Shown here: one piece after another, positions 11,173 to 21,469 of the stretch
How positions within the stretch are numbered: the stretch's first letter is position 1
Layout: each line of letters starts with the position of its first letter
Assembly (NCBI GenBank): GCA_034231615.1
Contig: CM067315.1
Location: 37,363,129-37,427,128, forward strand
Direction: 5' to 3'
Source of the DNA: Meghimatium bilineatum
Taxonomy: Eukaryota > Mollusca > Gastropoda > Stylommatophora > Philomycidae
Length of the DNA: 64,000 nt
The notes under the pieces: model-generated
What the model saw: only the letters and a program-made list of their open reading frames with translations
Told to the model about the DNA's origin: nothing
Database searches by the model: none
Translations under genes and position numbers: made by a program

Positions 11173-11399
11173 AATCATTTTCGTCTTTATTCATTTTATT
11201 AGAACTGTTTTCCTTTCCTTTTTATCCATAGTCTATACCATACAGTGTCTTAATTGTACAGACAATTGATATTTCCTAATCACGTTTTTACATTGATATT
11301 TGTGCTACAAGTCATTCCAACAATGTCATCTTTAAGATAATATATCATTTTTGTTTATTGAATTACCAGCAATACAGCTGTTGTATATTTAATGTACCT

Positions 11400-11645
11400 T
11401 TTGAGGAGAGTGTGATGTTTTTTAGTAGTGTATGAGCGGTGATTTTTATTAGGAGTGCGTGGAGCGGTGATGTGTTTTAGGAGTGCGTGGGGCGGTGTTG
11501 AATTTAGGAGTGTGTGAGCGGTGATACCTTTTAGGAGTGGATAGTGAGGTGATACCTTTTAGGAGTGTGTATAGAGGTGATATCTTTTAGGAGTGTGTGG
11601 AGTGGCGATGGTTTTTAAGAGTTTGTATAGCGGTGATGTTTTTAC
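11400..11645. repeat. Degenerate ~32-bp minisatellite, about 7 copies
   Basis: TTTTAGGAGTGTGTGGAGCGG-like units with spacing of roughly 29-36 bp. Confidence 0.75.
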
Positions 11646-12042
11646 ATAATTGTATTTCATAGCTAGAATACTTCAACTCTCTGCATTATGCAATGTTTCG
11701 GTAAGATGCCGTCTGTTCAGAAGCGGTAAAACATAATTATCATCTCGCTCTCTGGCTATTACAGTCAGGAAATCAGACGGAGAGCCGCGGCTGGTGTTTT
11801 CTCTCATTTCCGACCATTGCTGGTGGCAGGAATTAAGTCTTCTTTGACTTTAGTTGGTCTATGTTAACTAATATCCTGTGTTTGTTTATTCTTGCTACTT
11901 TTCTCTTTCTGCTGTTTCTTCAATAGTAATTAACAGCATTTGTGATCTTAGTTTTCACACCAATATACCCTAGGAATTATTATAGATTTCAAACTGTATA
12001 TGGGACAACAAGAGTTGTATATATATATATATATATATGTAT
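11646..12042. other. No gene; AT run at right end
   Basis: Unique-looking sequence ending in an (AT)n tract at about 12016-12038 directly before a perfect inverted repeat. Confidence 0.45.
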
Positions 12043-12150
12043 AGATGAACCACGAAATGGTATTTTTCGAGTCTTCTACTGGACCTGGGACCATACGATA
12101 TATCCCAGGTCCAGTAGAAGACTCGAAAAATACCATTTCGTGGTTCATCT
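12043..12150. repeat. Perfect inverted repeat, 48-bp arms, 12-base loop
   Basis: Arm 12043-12090 is the exact reverse complement of 12103-12150, with loop CCATACGATATA. I checked every base. The arms start AGATGAACCACGAAATGG. An (AT)n run lies immediately to the left. If transcribed it would make a fully paired 48-bp hairpin. No disruption means it is either very young or maintained. Confidence 0.97.
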
Positions 12151-12231
12151 GTTAACGTTTCTTTCGAGTCAACAAAAAACGGAAATCATAAAGAAAACAG
12201 TGATTGTGGTTGAGAACATGCTTTCAGTGAT

Positions 12232-12672
12232 CGTGAAACTCCAAGATACTAAAAGAAAACACTACTAGGAACTTCCAGATACTAAAGAAAACACTACTAG
12301 GAACTTCCAGATACTAAAGAAAACACTACTAGGAACTTCCAGATACTAAAGAAAACACTACTAGGAACTTCCAGATACTAAAGAAAACACTACTAGGAAC
12401 TTCCAGATACTAAAGAAAACACTACTAGGAACTTCCAGATACTAAAGAAAACACTACTAGGAACTTCCAGATACTAAAGAAAACACTACTAGGAACTTCC
12501 AGATACTAAAGAAAACACTACTAGGAACTTCCAGATACTAAAGAAAACACTACTAGGAACTTCCAGATACTAAAGAAAACACTACTAGGAACTTCCAGAT
12601 ACTAAAGAAAACACTACTAGGAACTCCAAGATATTAAAAGAAAAAACTATTAGGAACTTCAAGGTACTAAAG
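12232..12672. repeat. 32-bp minisatellite, about 13 copies
   Basis: ACACTACTAGGAACTTCCAG recurs every 32 bp. The central units are identical. The outer ones at both ends diverge (AACTCCAAGATATTAAAAG), as expected when homogenisation acts on the middle. Confidence 0.96.
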
Positions 12673-12733
12673 AAAACGTGTTGGCCTACATCTAAGATGA
12701 AAACAACACGCTTAATTCGTCCATGACCTCCTC

Positions 12734-12947
12734 TACTACAGACCTTCAAACAGAATTAATTAGGACCTCATTCGTTACGTTTTTGATTATTGTTGGGATT
12801 TCGTTGGTCCCTATTTAGATACTTGGAATCACCTAAAAATAGATAAGACGACTCCAAGAATATAAAAAGTTGCCAAACGAAATCCAAATAATAAGCAAAT
12901 AACGAATGGGGTCCTAATTAATTCTGTTGGAAGGTCTCCTAATCTAC
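12734..12947. mobile_element. Foldback (MITE-like) element family 1, best copy
   Basis: The left arm contains ACAGAATTAATTAGGACC, CATTCGTTA, GATTATTGTTGGGATTTCGT. The right arm is its reverse complement with a few changes (AACGAATGGGGTCCTAATTA). The arms span about 70 bp each around an AT-rich centre. No protein is encoded. Related sequences lie at about 16205, 41205, 55697 and 62625. Confidence 0.8.
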
Positions 12948-12949
12948 TA

Positions 12950-13460
12950 ACGGGCTCGATCCGTCCCGTCGATAAAAAAGATTGCATTAAATTGATTTAG
13001 AAGCTGCTTAGTTCAACTAAAAACTTCATTACATACATTGAGTTTCTTCTACAAGTAATCTTCACTGTACATGAAATGTGAACAGAAATATATGAAGCCT
13101 ATGCAAGCAATATTGAAATGTAATGGCAGCTAGAGTTAACTTCTTGTAATCAAGACAGGAATAAATTGAAAACCCCACGCATACACACACAAATAAAACC
13201 AAATTATAGAGCAGACAATGACAAAATACAAATAAAAACCAATTACAGAATCAGCACAGTTAACAATAGTACGCAGGAAACAGAATTCCCATGAAACCCC
13301 GAGTGACAAATCATTTATTAATTTTGATGTCAGAACAAGGTGAGCGTAAAAAATCGAAAAACAGAGCAAGAAGCATCGGGTTCATGATTAAATAACATTA
13401 GCATTTGCTTCAAGTAAGACAAGATGGAGGACATCCAGATTATTTTCCTATGTTTCTATC
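12950..13460. other. No gene seen
   Basis: AT-rich spacer between a foldback element and a LINE. No feature recognised. Confidence 0.45.
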
Positions 13461-13464
13461 TATT

Positions 13465-14800
13465 CGCTAAACCCTGTGTTGCCTTTCAGCGTTGGGGGGT
13501 AGAAGAATTTTTTTGGTGAAGGCCCTCGTGTGTGCTTAGTATATTGTGAAATTTGTCGCCTCTTTTATTTTGATGGTCCATCGATTTCGTGGTCGGACTT
13601 TAGGTCTGCCTTCACTGTATCTGTGTAGCATAGCTTGCTGTGGTATGCTGTCTGGTGGTAGTCTGCTGTTGTGAGCAAACAATTTGATCTGTTGTCTCTT
13701 AATATATTCCAATAATGAGGTGGTGCCTGTTTTTTGTATGATATTCTTGATTCTGTCTCTTAACGATATTCTTAGAATTGTGCGTAAGCATGCCATTTCA
13801 GCTATCACAAGTTTACGTTTGTCTTGTACTGTCGTTGTCCATGTTTGACATCGGTAGCACAACGTTGGCATAATAATTATTTTGAATATTGTTATTTTGG
13901 TGTTTAAATTTGCATCTAGACTGGTGTAATTTTCCCGAAGGCCTGGTATGCTTTACTATATCTATTGAGTATGTCGTTGTTGCTTTCGCCGTCTGTTGTT
14001 ATATTACTTCCTAGGTATGCGAATTCTGTCACTTGCTTAAGTCTTTTGTTTTCAATATATATATATTGGTGTTTCTTTCTGTTCTTCATATCCTCATTAC
14101 TTCGGTTTTTTCTGTATTTATCTTCATGTTAAAGGTTTGGCATGTTTGATGTAATCTGTCAATTTGTCTTTGTAGTGTTGTTCTTCTGATGATGCCACTA
14201 GTGCTTGGCCGTCTGCAAATAGCAATTCGTTTAAGTTATACTTAGGTCGTTTTCTTCCGTTGTTGTTGCTACTGTGCAGATGAGTTCTATGTATGTTATG
14301 AACAATAGGGGGAATAGTAGACACCCCTGTCTCACTCTCGAGTGAATTTAGACATTATCGTATGCATCTATGCTCGTTCTTACTGCGCATTGACTATTGG
14401 CGTATATGCTCTGACGTAGGCTTATCAGATGTTGGGGAACTCCATATGTCTGTAGTGTTATCCATAGTTGTGCTCTATCCACTCTGTCAAAAACTTTATC
14501 TTGGTCCCGGAAAGCTAAATATAAGTCTTGGTTATGTTCTATCGCTCTTTCTGAAAGTTTTTTTAATGTCTGAGGCGAAAGGTTTTTGGATTTGTACAGC
14601 TTTTATTTTTCCAAAAAGTCTAATTGTGTGTTGTTAAGTTCTGGTTCCATATATGCGCGCATCCTTCTCTCTAGTATCTTCCTACAGATTTTTCTTATGT
14701 GACTTAAGAGTGATATGCTTCTATACTTAGTGCAGTCCCTCTTACTGCATTTGTTCTTCCAGATGGGAACAATCACAGTTGTATTCCATATTGTTATACA
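13465..14800 (-). pseudogene. LINE family A, 5'-truncated degenerate copy
   Basis: Reading on the minus strand from about 14800 there are recognisable reverse transcriptase blocks in several frames. They run: KYRSISLLSHIRKICRKILE with ERRMRAYMEPELN; a D-x-V-F-D-R-V-D-R catalytic block near 14480; RQGCLLFPLLF near 14300; LLFADGQALV near 14180 (second catalytic D changed to G); and the tail RKLVIAEMACLRTILRISLR. The 3' end is a stem-loop, CGCTGAAA-type arms at 13465-13471 and 13484-13491, followed by a GATAGA-like tail. Stops and frameshifts make it inactive. Confidence 0.85.
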
Positions 14801-15179
14801 AGAAACCATCGGATATAACGCACTATATACCAACACACAATGGTATCAACAACTGTACAAAAACAGACCGGTTGAGAAACCACTGTTACACACACAAAAA
14901 AACCATCAGATCAAACACTATACAACAAAAAAGGCATCAGCAGATAATATACATATATTATAGTCCGGAGGAAACATCACATCTCATATATGTTTCTATT
15001 TGTACCCTCTCTAAGTCGAAATATTTTTCACCAACCATTGCAAGCAAATTATCAATTATGTCTTCTGGGTATGAAGTCAATTTATGAAGAAACACAAAAG
15101 TAAACAAAAGATATACATAACCAAAAAAACACAATATATATCTATATCACAATCTATTGATAATACGATTTAAAGACAT
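14801..15179. other. No gene; A/CA-rich spacer
   Basis: Low-complexity AC/AT-rich sequence. Open frames here have no protein-like features. Confidence 0.45.
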
Positions 15180-15362
15180 CAGTTTTCATTAGATTAAAGT
15201 ATACATACTGTGTAAAGCATTTGTATTTTTCATTAGATTCAAGTTTACATACTATGTAAAGCATCTGTATTTTTCATTAGATTCAAGTTTACATACTATG
15301 TAAAGCATCTGTATTTTTCATTAGATTCAAGTATACATACTGTGTAAAGCATCTGTATTTTT
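15180..15362. repeat. 45-bp minisatellite, 4 copies
   Basis: TTCATTAGATTCAAGTTTAC followed by ATACTATGTAAAGCATCTG recurs every 45 bp. Confidence 0.9.
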
Positions 15363-15439
15363 ACAGAGAAAGAGATGCAGAGAATAAAGACGTTGTGACT
15401 TGTTATAAATATAGCACACTAACAACAACTACACAACTG

Positions 15440-15622
15440 TTTAGAAAGCCAAATAATTGAGGGTAGAGTACCTGGCAAGAGGAGAAAGGGCAGACCAAGA
15501 AGACGATGGATTGAATACAATAAAGATAACATGAATACATCACTAGAAATGCAAGCCCAAGACAGAGAGAGGTTCAGAGAGTTCATTGGGAAGACAACGT
15601 TCTGGAAGGAATACGTCACATG
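15440..15622 (+). pseudogene. LINE family B, C-terminal remnant
   Basis: The plus strand reads IEGRVPGKRRKGRPRRRW, then IEYNKDNMNTSLEMQAQD, then RERFREFIGKTTFWKEYVT and a stop. G-R-P-R-R-R-W is the usual post-polymerase signature of non-LTR elements. The reading frame is intact through this block, so this is the cleanest family B tail in the window. Everything upstream is missing. Confidence 0.75.
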
Positions 15623-15635
15623 ACACACTAACAAA

Positions 15636-15725
15636 TGTTATATATTGCGTACAGTGATATTTGTTATACATTATGTACACTGACAAATGTTTTATATTGT
15701 GTACAGTGACAAATATTATACAGTG
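15636..15725. repeat. Short ~28-bp degenerate repeat, 4 copies
   Basis: Units of GACAAATGTTATATATTGTG type with GTACAGTGA joins. Confidence 0.65.
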
Positions 15726-15959
15726 AAGAATTGAAATGTTGAAAATGCGTAGAGGATTGGCTTCATTGTACTCACTTTACGCCATATGTGCTTCATCCCC
15801 CTGAACAAAGCAGTACGACACTTGATGAAAGTACCACTATTATCATGTTACTGGGCAGCTCCAAGCGATACTCCCCAGAGATATCGGAACGAACCACTTT
15901 TGTACGAGATATAACACCAGTGTCGGACAAGAAGAAGTTAATTTTTTTCCACATTTGTA

Positions 15960-16042
15960 AATACATCGTTGCGAACAGGATTAGAACACGCGACCTTTAT
16001 CAGCACACAGTGTACGGCCTCTAACTACTACGCCAGTCAGGG
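15960..16042 (-). mobile_element. tRNA-derived SINE head, remnant
   Basis: The minus strand carries TGGCGTAGTAGTTAGAGG (A-box region) and TGTTCTAATCC (B-box region) about 30 bp apart, as in a tRNA gene. The clover-leaf is not complete and no tail is visible, so a pseudo-tRNA or old SINE fragment fits best. Confidence 0.5.
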
Positions 16043-16204
16043 ATATTAACTGTCATACATTGTGACTGACAACTGTTGTGTAATAAGAGGCAAGAGAATA
16101 GGCAACAAGACTAAGATTGGTTCAGCCGTGGCCTACGGTGCTTATAGTTCTAATTGCTCAACGGAAATTCCCATTGTCGAGGATGAGTAAAGCAAAATCG
16201 TTGA

Positions 16205-16420
16205 CGTTATCGAAGACCTTCCAGAAGAACCAATTATGACCGCATTCATGGCATTTGTGATTATTGTTGGGCCTTCGGTTGGTGATTATTAATATAATTG
16301 GAGTAGCCTTGGCTATTATTGGCATGCGCTTCCAAGTATGTAAATAATGACCAAATCAAACAATATTAACAAAACTTCACAAATGGGGTCTTAATTGATT
16401 ATGTTGGTAGGTCTTTATCG
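16205..16420. mobile_element. Foldback element family 1, second copy
   Basis: GTGATTATTGTTGGGCCTTC on the left and ACAAATGGGGTCTTAATTGA then TATGTTGGTAGGTCT on the right match the arms of 12734-12947. The arms are more diverged here. Confidence 0.6.
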
Positions 16421-16723
16421 ATTATGGTTAAGGTTCTGCCTTCCGATATGAAACAGCATTACTTGGTTGGTTGGTTACTGATCCAGCGGTTCATGGGCTC
16501 ATGCCCTTTGACCTAATGTCATTAAATGGCATTATATTGCTGGGAAGTCTGTGGATTTTCGGCACACCCCGGGTCAGAGCCAGAGAATAACTATCACACC
16601 TCCAGGAAGGTAGGTTTCAACCTATGCACTGCTCCTAGTCACTGTAGCCAAGATAGGGTTCACTGTGCTCATTCCCCGCCACCAATTGACTACTGGTTAT
16701 GCCGAACTTCTCTATTGCTCTAG
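16421..16723. other. No gene; older moderately GC-rich sequence hosting the SINE
   Basis: Continues on the other side of the SINE (from 17006). It could be an old repeat, but I see no second copy in this window. Its last 11 bases are the SINE target duplication. Confidence 0.4.
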
Positions 16724-16994
16724 TAAGTAAGTAAAGTAACCCATAGCATTTATTAATGCCGTAGGGGTGTGAGATGTTAGCGATCTCACATTTCACAGGC
16801 TCTGCAAATGAGGGCGGTAGCCATCTCCTCTCCCTCGCAGTCATTACTTCCCGGATTAATCCGGTACCCATTTAAGGCTGGGTCGACCTGGGAGCCGTTG
16901 CGATCTGAAAACATTTCCGCCTCAGCTGGGGAATGAACCCAGGACCACTCATATGCGAATCCAGTGCGCTAACCACTGCGCTAACGCGGCTCCG
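16724..16994 (-). mobile_element. tRNA-derived SINE, complete, with 11-bp target duplication
   Basis: The minus strand starts GGAGCCGCGTTAGCGCAGTGG, with A box TAGCGCAGTGG and, about 40 bp on, B box GGTTCATTCCC, both near the RNA polymerase III consensus. A roughly 190-bp non-tRNA body follows and ends in a (TTAC)n tail. TATTGCTCTAG occurs at 16713-16723 and 16995-17005, a perfect target-site duplication. Intact flanks point to a recent insertion by a LINE that recognises short tandem tails. Confidence 0.9.
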
Positions 16995-17005
16995 TATTGC
17001 TCTAG

Positions 17006-17661
17006 CCATGCAACCAAATGTTCATGTCAAAAGGATTGTCACGTCCTGAGTCACTGTGCCTCTATGATGGGTTTCAGCCATAGGAAAAAAAAACAGTGCT
17101 GTCAGTTTCATCCTCCCCAGTGCTGCACAGTACATCTCTGGCTCCCTCCCAACCACAGAGGGTGCATACATATATATTCAGGTAAACATGAAACACAATT
17201 AAACAACAAAATAAAAGCATAATTGTATAGATGACGTGCCATGAAGCTTCTCTAAGAAGATAACCTCAATATAATGGCATGTCATCCACTAAGGATTTCT
17301 GTTGCATGGGTGGTATGTCTAGTGGGCCATTGGTGAGACCAACAGAGGCAAAACACATGCGTAAACAGCATTACTTGTATTGACTAATTCTACTGTGTCA
17401 ATTTCTTTCCATTTGCATGGATAAGTTCTATCAGCTAATCAGCTAAGAGAAGTCACATTATTTGTTATCAGAGTGTAGGAATATACCACATAACGATCTG
17501 AACTACTACAAGAGTACGGGAACTTCCTTTGAGCAGTTAGGCTTATATTATCTTTGGGTCATAGTTCAGGACAGCAGTTGAACTTAGTCATTACGACTAA
17601 GGAATTTCATATTTTTGTGAGTTTATAATGCACACGATGAATAAATTGTGTCGATACTCAC
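17006..17661. other. Sequence downstream of the receptor TM6 exon, presumed intron
   Basis: No seventh-helix coding sequence was found here. 17651-17661 is the minus-strand splice donor GTGAGTATCGA after the TM6 exon. Confidence 0.5.
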
Positions 17662-17785
17662 CTGAAAAGGAAGAAAACGTAAATGGGCAAGTAACAGACG
17701 GCAAACATGGCAACAACAACAATCAGCATCTTGGCCTTTTTACGTCGAAGCAGGATTTGTGCTCGTGGGACACTCGCGCTGGCCT
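17662..17785 (-). CDS. Neuropeptide GPCR, TM6 exon (orexin/allatotropin receptor-like)
   Basis: A single exon of a class A G-protein-coupled receptor. Seen: acceptor TTTTGTTTTTCTCAG just upstream on the minus strand, 124 coding bases, then donor GTGAGTATCG. The translation runs EASASVPRAQILLRRKKAKM, then LIVVVAMFAVCYLPIYVFF and LF. The basic stretch RRKKAKM marks the inner end of TM6, and CYLP replaces the usual CWxP, as in orexin and allatotropin receptors. It starts in phase 1, matching the end of the exon at 23446-23812, so the two join in frame across a 5,660-bp intron. It ends in phase 2 toward a TM7 exon not found. The product would be a plasma-membrane receptor for a neuropeptide. The ligand is not deducible here. 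Confidence 0.88.
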
Positions 17786-17853
17786 CTGAGAAAAACAAAA
17801 CACAAATTAAATATGAGTGCAATAGTGGTCAAATTATGTATTATAGAAAGAGC

Positions 17854-19903
17854 TGTAGAAATAACGGGATAACGGGATCACCACCTCTATTAATAAGAAA
17901 TAACGGGATCACCACCTCTATTAAATGCCGATTCGTCTAAGCTTCTCACTGATAAAAATGACATCTTAAATCGTTGGGCTGAACATTTTGAAGAAATCCT
18001 AAACAAACCATCAGTAATAAATGAAGAAGTCATAAACAGAATACCACAACTTAGGATAAGAGAAGAACTCGATATACCTCCAAGCAGTCAAGAGGTTATT
18101 ATAGCGATTAAACAAATGTCAAATGATAAAGCTCCAGGTTTGGATGCCTTACCTGCTGAAATTTATAAAAATGGCGGACCACTGCTGATTAAAAAACTAA
18201 CTGACATTTTTGGTATTTTCTGGAACTCAGGTACATTGCCTCAAGATCTAAAAGATGCTTCTATAGTGCACCTATATAAAGGCAAAGGTACCAAACAGTC
18301 TTGCGATAATCATAGGGGCATATCACTTTTGTCTATAGCTGGTAAAATTCTCGCTCGTGTCATACTCAACAGATTAAATAATTCTCTACTAAACGAGCTA
18401 CTCCCAGAGAGTCAGTGCGGTTTTCGTGCAGGTCGTGGTACAGTTGATATGATATTCTCTGCACGACAAATTCAGGAAAAGTCACAAGAGCAACATAGTG
18501 AACTCTTAGCAACATTTGTGGACTTAACTAAAGCATTCGATACCGTTAACAGAGAAGGACTGTGGAAGGTGCTTACAAAGTTCGGATGCCCCCCAAAACT
18601 TGTCACTGTGATACGACAATTTCATGACGGTATGATGGCTAGTGTTATCTGCGACGGAGGAGTATCTCCTGCATTCCCTGTCACAAATGGTGTAAAGCAG
18701 GGATGTGTGCTGGCCCCTACTCTTTTCAGCCTGTTATTTACAGCCATGTTAACGGAAACACACCATAGTAATGAAACAGCAGGCATAATGATCAATTACA
18801 GAACGGATGGTGGTCTTTTCAATTTACGTCGTCTAAAAGCAAACACGAAAACTAAATCTAGTACTGTTAGAGAATTACTTTATGCTGACGACTGTGCATT
18901 GTATGCTGACTCTGTCGTAAACATGCAGAGCACCATAGACCGCTTCTCAAAGGCCTGCAACAACTTTGGTCTCACTATTAACACCAAAAAACATCAAACA
19001 TCAAAAGCAACATCAAATAGCGAACATACTGCTACTTCCATCATCGTCAATAAGGAAAAACTGCAGGTAGTCGACAATTTTACTTACCTTGGAAGCACTC
19101 TCTCTCGCGATGTCAACATTGATGTGGAAGTTAACAAGAGACTGGCAAAAGCTAGTGCTGTATTTGGCGGATTACGCAAAAATGTATGGGACAGAAGAGG
19201 TATAAGAACAACCACCAAACTACAAGTATATCATGCTGCTGTTATACCAACCTTACTATACGCCTGCGAAACGTGGACAGTGTATGCTAGACATGCAAGA
19301 AAGTTAAATCATTTCCATCTTACCTGCCTACGTAAATTACTAAACATCCATTGGTGGGACAAAGTACCAGACTACGAGGTCTTGGAAAATTCAACCTCAA
19401 TCAGCATCCACACAATACTTATGAAGGCGCAGGCACGCTGGGCAGGCCATCTTGTGCGCATGGAGAACTCGCGATTGCCAAAACAAATATATTATGGAGA
19501 ACTCAAGGCAGGATTTCGAAAAGCTGGTGGACAGAAAAAGCGTTTCAAAGACACGCTCAAGTCATCCTTGAAACATCTTAACATTGACGTAGGTGCTTGG
19601 GAGAGCCTCGCTCAGGATAGAACGGCTTGGCGTTACAGCATTAGAACGGGAGCACTAGCGGCAGAAGAATTCAGACAAGAAACTGCAAGACAGAAGCGGA
19701 CACGTAGAAAAGAAAAAACATCTCAACCTCACACAGATACATTCTATTGTTGTCAATTCTGTAAAAGAACATTTTGTGCGCGCATTGGACTTGCTAGTCA
19801 TTTAAAAACGCACTATTAACTTTATTATTTTATTATTTATTGTTATTATTATTATGGTTGAGTTTTTGGTCATCGTCGATCACGACGGACGAACATCATC
19901 ATC
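17854..19903 (+). mobile_element. 5'-truncated LINE with 11-bp target duplication, in a receptor intron
   Basis: ATAGAAAGAGC stands at 17843-17853 and 19904-19914, flanking the element. The 3' end is a short (CAT)n tail, not poly(A). The left end carries a 23-bp direct repeat (17871-17893 and 17902-17924), an oddity of the truncation point. The element is antisense to the receptor gene. It carries the coding sequence described at 17903-19819. Confidence 0.9.
17903..19819 (+). CDS. Non-LTR reverse transcriptase with C-terminal C2H2 zinc finger (5'-truncated)
   Basis: The part of a LINE second open frame downstream of the endonuclease. The frame opens before the first usable Met at 18116; residues such as LLTDKNDILNRWAEHFEEIL lie upstream of it, so 18116 is not the true start. 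Counting from Met 18116 (567 residues): NDKAPGLD at 3-10, the HRGISLLS fingers motif near 66, FVDLTKAFD (motif A aspartate) at 134-142, NGVKQGC at 191-197 and YADD at 256-259, all intact. A YACETW/thumb region and an R-W-A-G-H-L-V-R-M block follow. The end carries CQFC-x12-HLKTH, a clean C2H2 finger. The endonuclease is absent, so the copy is dead, but the frame is uninterrupted, which suggests a young insertion. I do not assign the clade. Confidence 0.92.
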   Translation, partial: TGSPPLLNADSSKLLTDKNDILNRWAEHFEEILNKPSVINEEVINRIPQLRIREELDIPPSSQEVIIAIKQMSNDKAPGLDALPAEIYKNGGPLLIKKLTDIFGIFWNSGTLPQDLKDASIVHLYKGKGTKQSCDNHRGISLLSIAGKILARVILNRLNNSLLNELLPESQCGFRAGRGTVDMIFSARQIQEKSQEQHSELLATFVDLTKAFDTVNREGLWKVLTKFGCPPKLVTVIRQFHDGMMASVICDGGVSPAFPVTNGVKQGCVLAPTLFSLLFTAMLTETHHSNETAGIMINYRTDGGLFNLRRLKANTKTKSSTVRELLYADDCALYADSVVNMQSTIDRFSKACNNFGLTINTKKHQTSKATSNSEHTATSIIVNKEKLQVVDNFTYLGSTLSRDVNIDVEVNKRLAKASAVFGGLRKNVWDRRGIRTTTKLQVYHAAVIPTLLYACETWTVYARHARKLNHFHLTCLRKLLNIHWWDKVPDYEVLENSTSISIHTILMKAQARWAGHLVRMENSRLPKQIYYGELKAGFRKAGGQKKRFKDTLKSSLKHLNIDVGAWESLAQDRTAWRYSIRTGALAAEEFRQETARQKRTRRKEKTSQPHTDTFYCCQFCKRTFCARIGLASHLKTHY

Positions 19904-19915
19904 ATAGAAAGAGCA

Positions 19916-20070
19916 GCAGCAGTGTAGCAGCAGTGTAGGTTTACAAACAGTGTAGGTTTACAAACAGTGTAGGTTTACAAACAGTGTAGGTTTACAAACA
20001 GTGTAGGTTTACAAACAGTGTAGGTTTACAAACAGTGTAGGTTTACAAACAGTGTAGGTTTACAAACAGT
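19916..20070. repeat. 17-bp minisatellite, about 9 copies
   Basis: GTGTAGGTTTACAAACA repeats with almost no variation, starting directly after the LINE target duplication. AGCAGCAGTGTAG at the start looks like the seed. Confidence 0.95.
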
Positions 20071-20282
20071 GTAGGTGTACGTTCTAATAGTTGCTGCTGT
20101 AGTCAATTTTAGTAATGGCTGCAATAGCAGCATAAGATGTAGTAATTTTAGTAATGCCTACAGTAGCAGTCTAAGCTGTATTAATTTTAGTAATGATTAC
20201 ATTAGCATAGTAGCAGTTTCGATTATAGTAGCTGTAGCAGAAAGTAGTAGATTTACTAATAACTACAGGAGTTACATCATGT
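20071..20282. repeat. Low-complexity AGT/AGC-rich tract
   Basis: Loose units of TTTTAGTAATG and GTAGCAG over 200 bp. Confidence 0.6.
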
Positions 20283-20640
20283 GACATATTCTTTCCAGAA
20301 CGTGATCTTCCTTATGGATTCTCTAAACACTCGTCGATTCTGAGCGAGTTGACATGCAGAAGCTAGAGACATGTTTAAGCAATCTGATATATCACTGCAC
20401 GATCGTCGTCTTGGGCGCCCTCTTCCCTTGTTTCCGTTAACTCTGCCTTCAGCTGTTAATTTTTCCATGCTGTTATATCTCCTTATATGGTAAAAAAAAC
20501 TCAGCTTTCTTTTTAAGGTGTCGTTAAGGGACCAGCCCTCTTCGACGTTTATTGATCTTAACACTTCTTGATTTGTCTGTTTAGCTGTCCATGGTATACA
20601 TAAAATTCTCCTGTAGCAACTCTTCAACGACTCTCACAGT
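20283..20640 (-). pseudogene. LINE family B, C-terminal remnant (longest copy)
   Basis: The minus strand reads KSCYRRILCIPWTAKQTNQE, then RKLSFFYHIRRYNSMEKL, then KGRGRPRRRSCSDISDCL and FRESIRKITFWKEYVT plus stop. This is the post-polymerase region of a non-LTR element: C-x-R-x-I-L-x-I-P-W-T with N-E-E-V-L, the H-I-x-R block and a G-R-P-R-R-R basic motif. The 116-residue frame is open. It lies within the receptor intron, on the receptor strand. Confidence 0.78.
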
Positions 20641-21408
20641 GTGTCTAAAACGCTTAAATAGAATTATTTGTTGTAAAACAAGTATATAAAACAAGTTGCA
20701 GTTATTGGAACATCAATGCTATGTGTAAAAGTAGATGAAGTTTTAATTGTAATAATAGTACTGCTATTTCTATTAATGGAACAAGCTGTATTTGCTGTAA
20801 TAATACTGTTATTTGGATGGCTATCATTGCGCCTGCACGAACTTAGATATTCACAAAACGATCTCCATGCAAAGTTGTAGAAAACCCATATTTACCTAAA
20901 TTATACTTATACTGCTGTATACTTGAGAGATATACGATTAGATGCACAATAAGTGGTTGTAGAAGTAGAAACTGGAGGATTTACTGTGATGTTTCGAATG
21001 CAGCGCTACTACAACCTTGAGGGTCCTGAGTATTATGAATAAGATTGTGTAATAGAACACAATGTAGTTGTTAAATTGTGCTGCCATTTGTAGGAATAAA
21101 ACAAAGTTTATTATATCAGTAGGTTTCCGTAAGAATAGAACAGCATGTAGACAAAACCGTATTGATAGACATAATTGTGATTACTGATAGATGATGTAGG
21201 AATAATCACGACATCAATTTATTTCTAAGAGAGATAGGAGCCACAGTAGCGCAGAATACACTTGTCTTCTTTCAACGTCCTCAAGGATGGATTTTAATTT
21301 CGGAGCGCTTTAAACCTTTTCATGGTTTAATTTCTGCTGAATCAGGAGAGAAAGTGCCAAACGAAATCTGGGATTTTGAGACTTTTGAAGATACCAACAC
21401 TCTAACCT
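20641..21408. other. No gene; intronic AT-rich sequence
   Basis: Lies inside the receptor intron. No exon-like or transposon feature recognised. Confidence 0.45.
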
Positions 21409-21469
21409 AGAGGTGGGCAACTCATTTGAGGACGGCAGACCAGATGCAGCTATTTTCCGTATGATCTGG

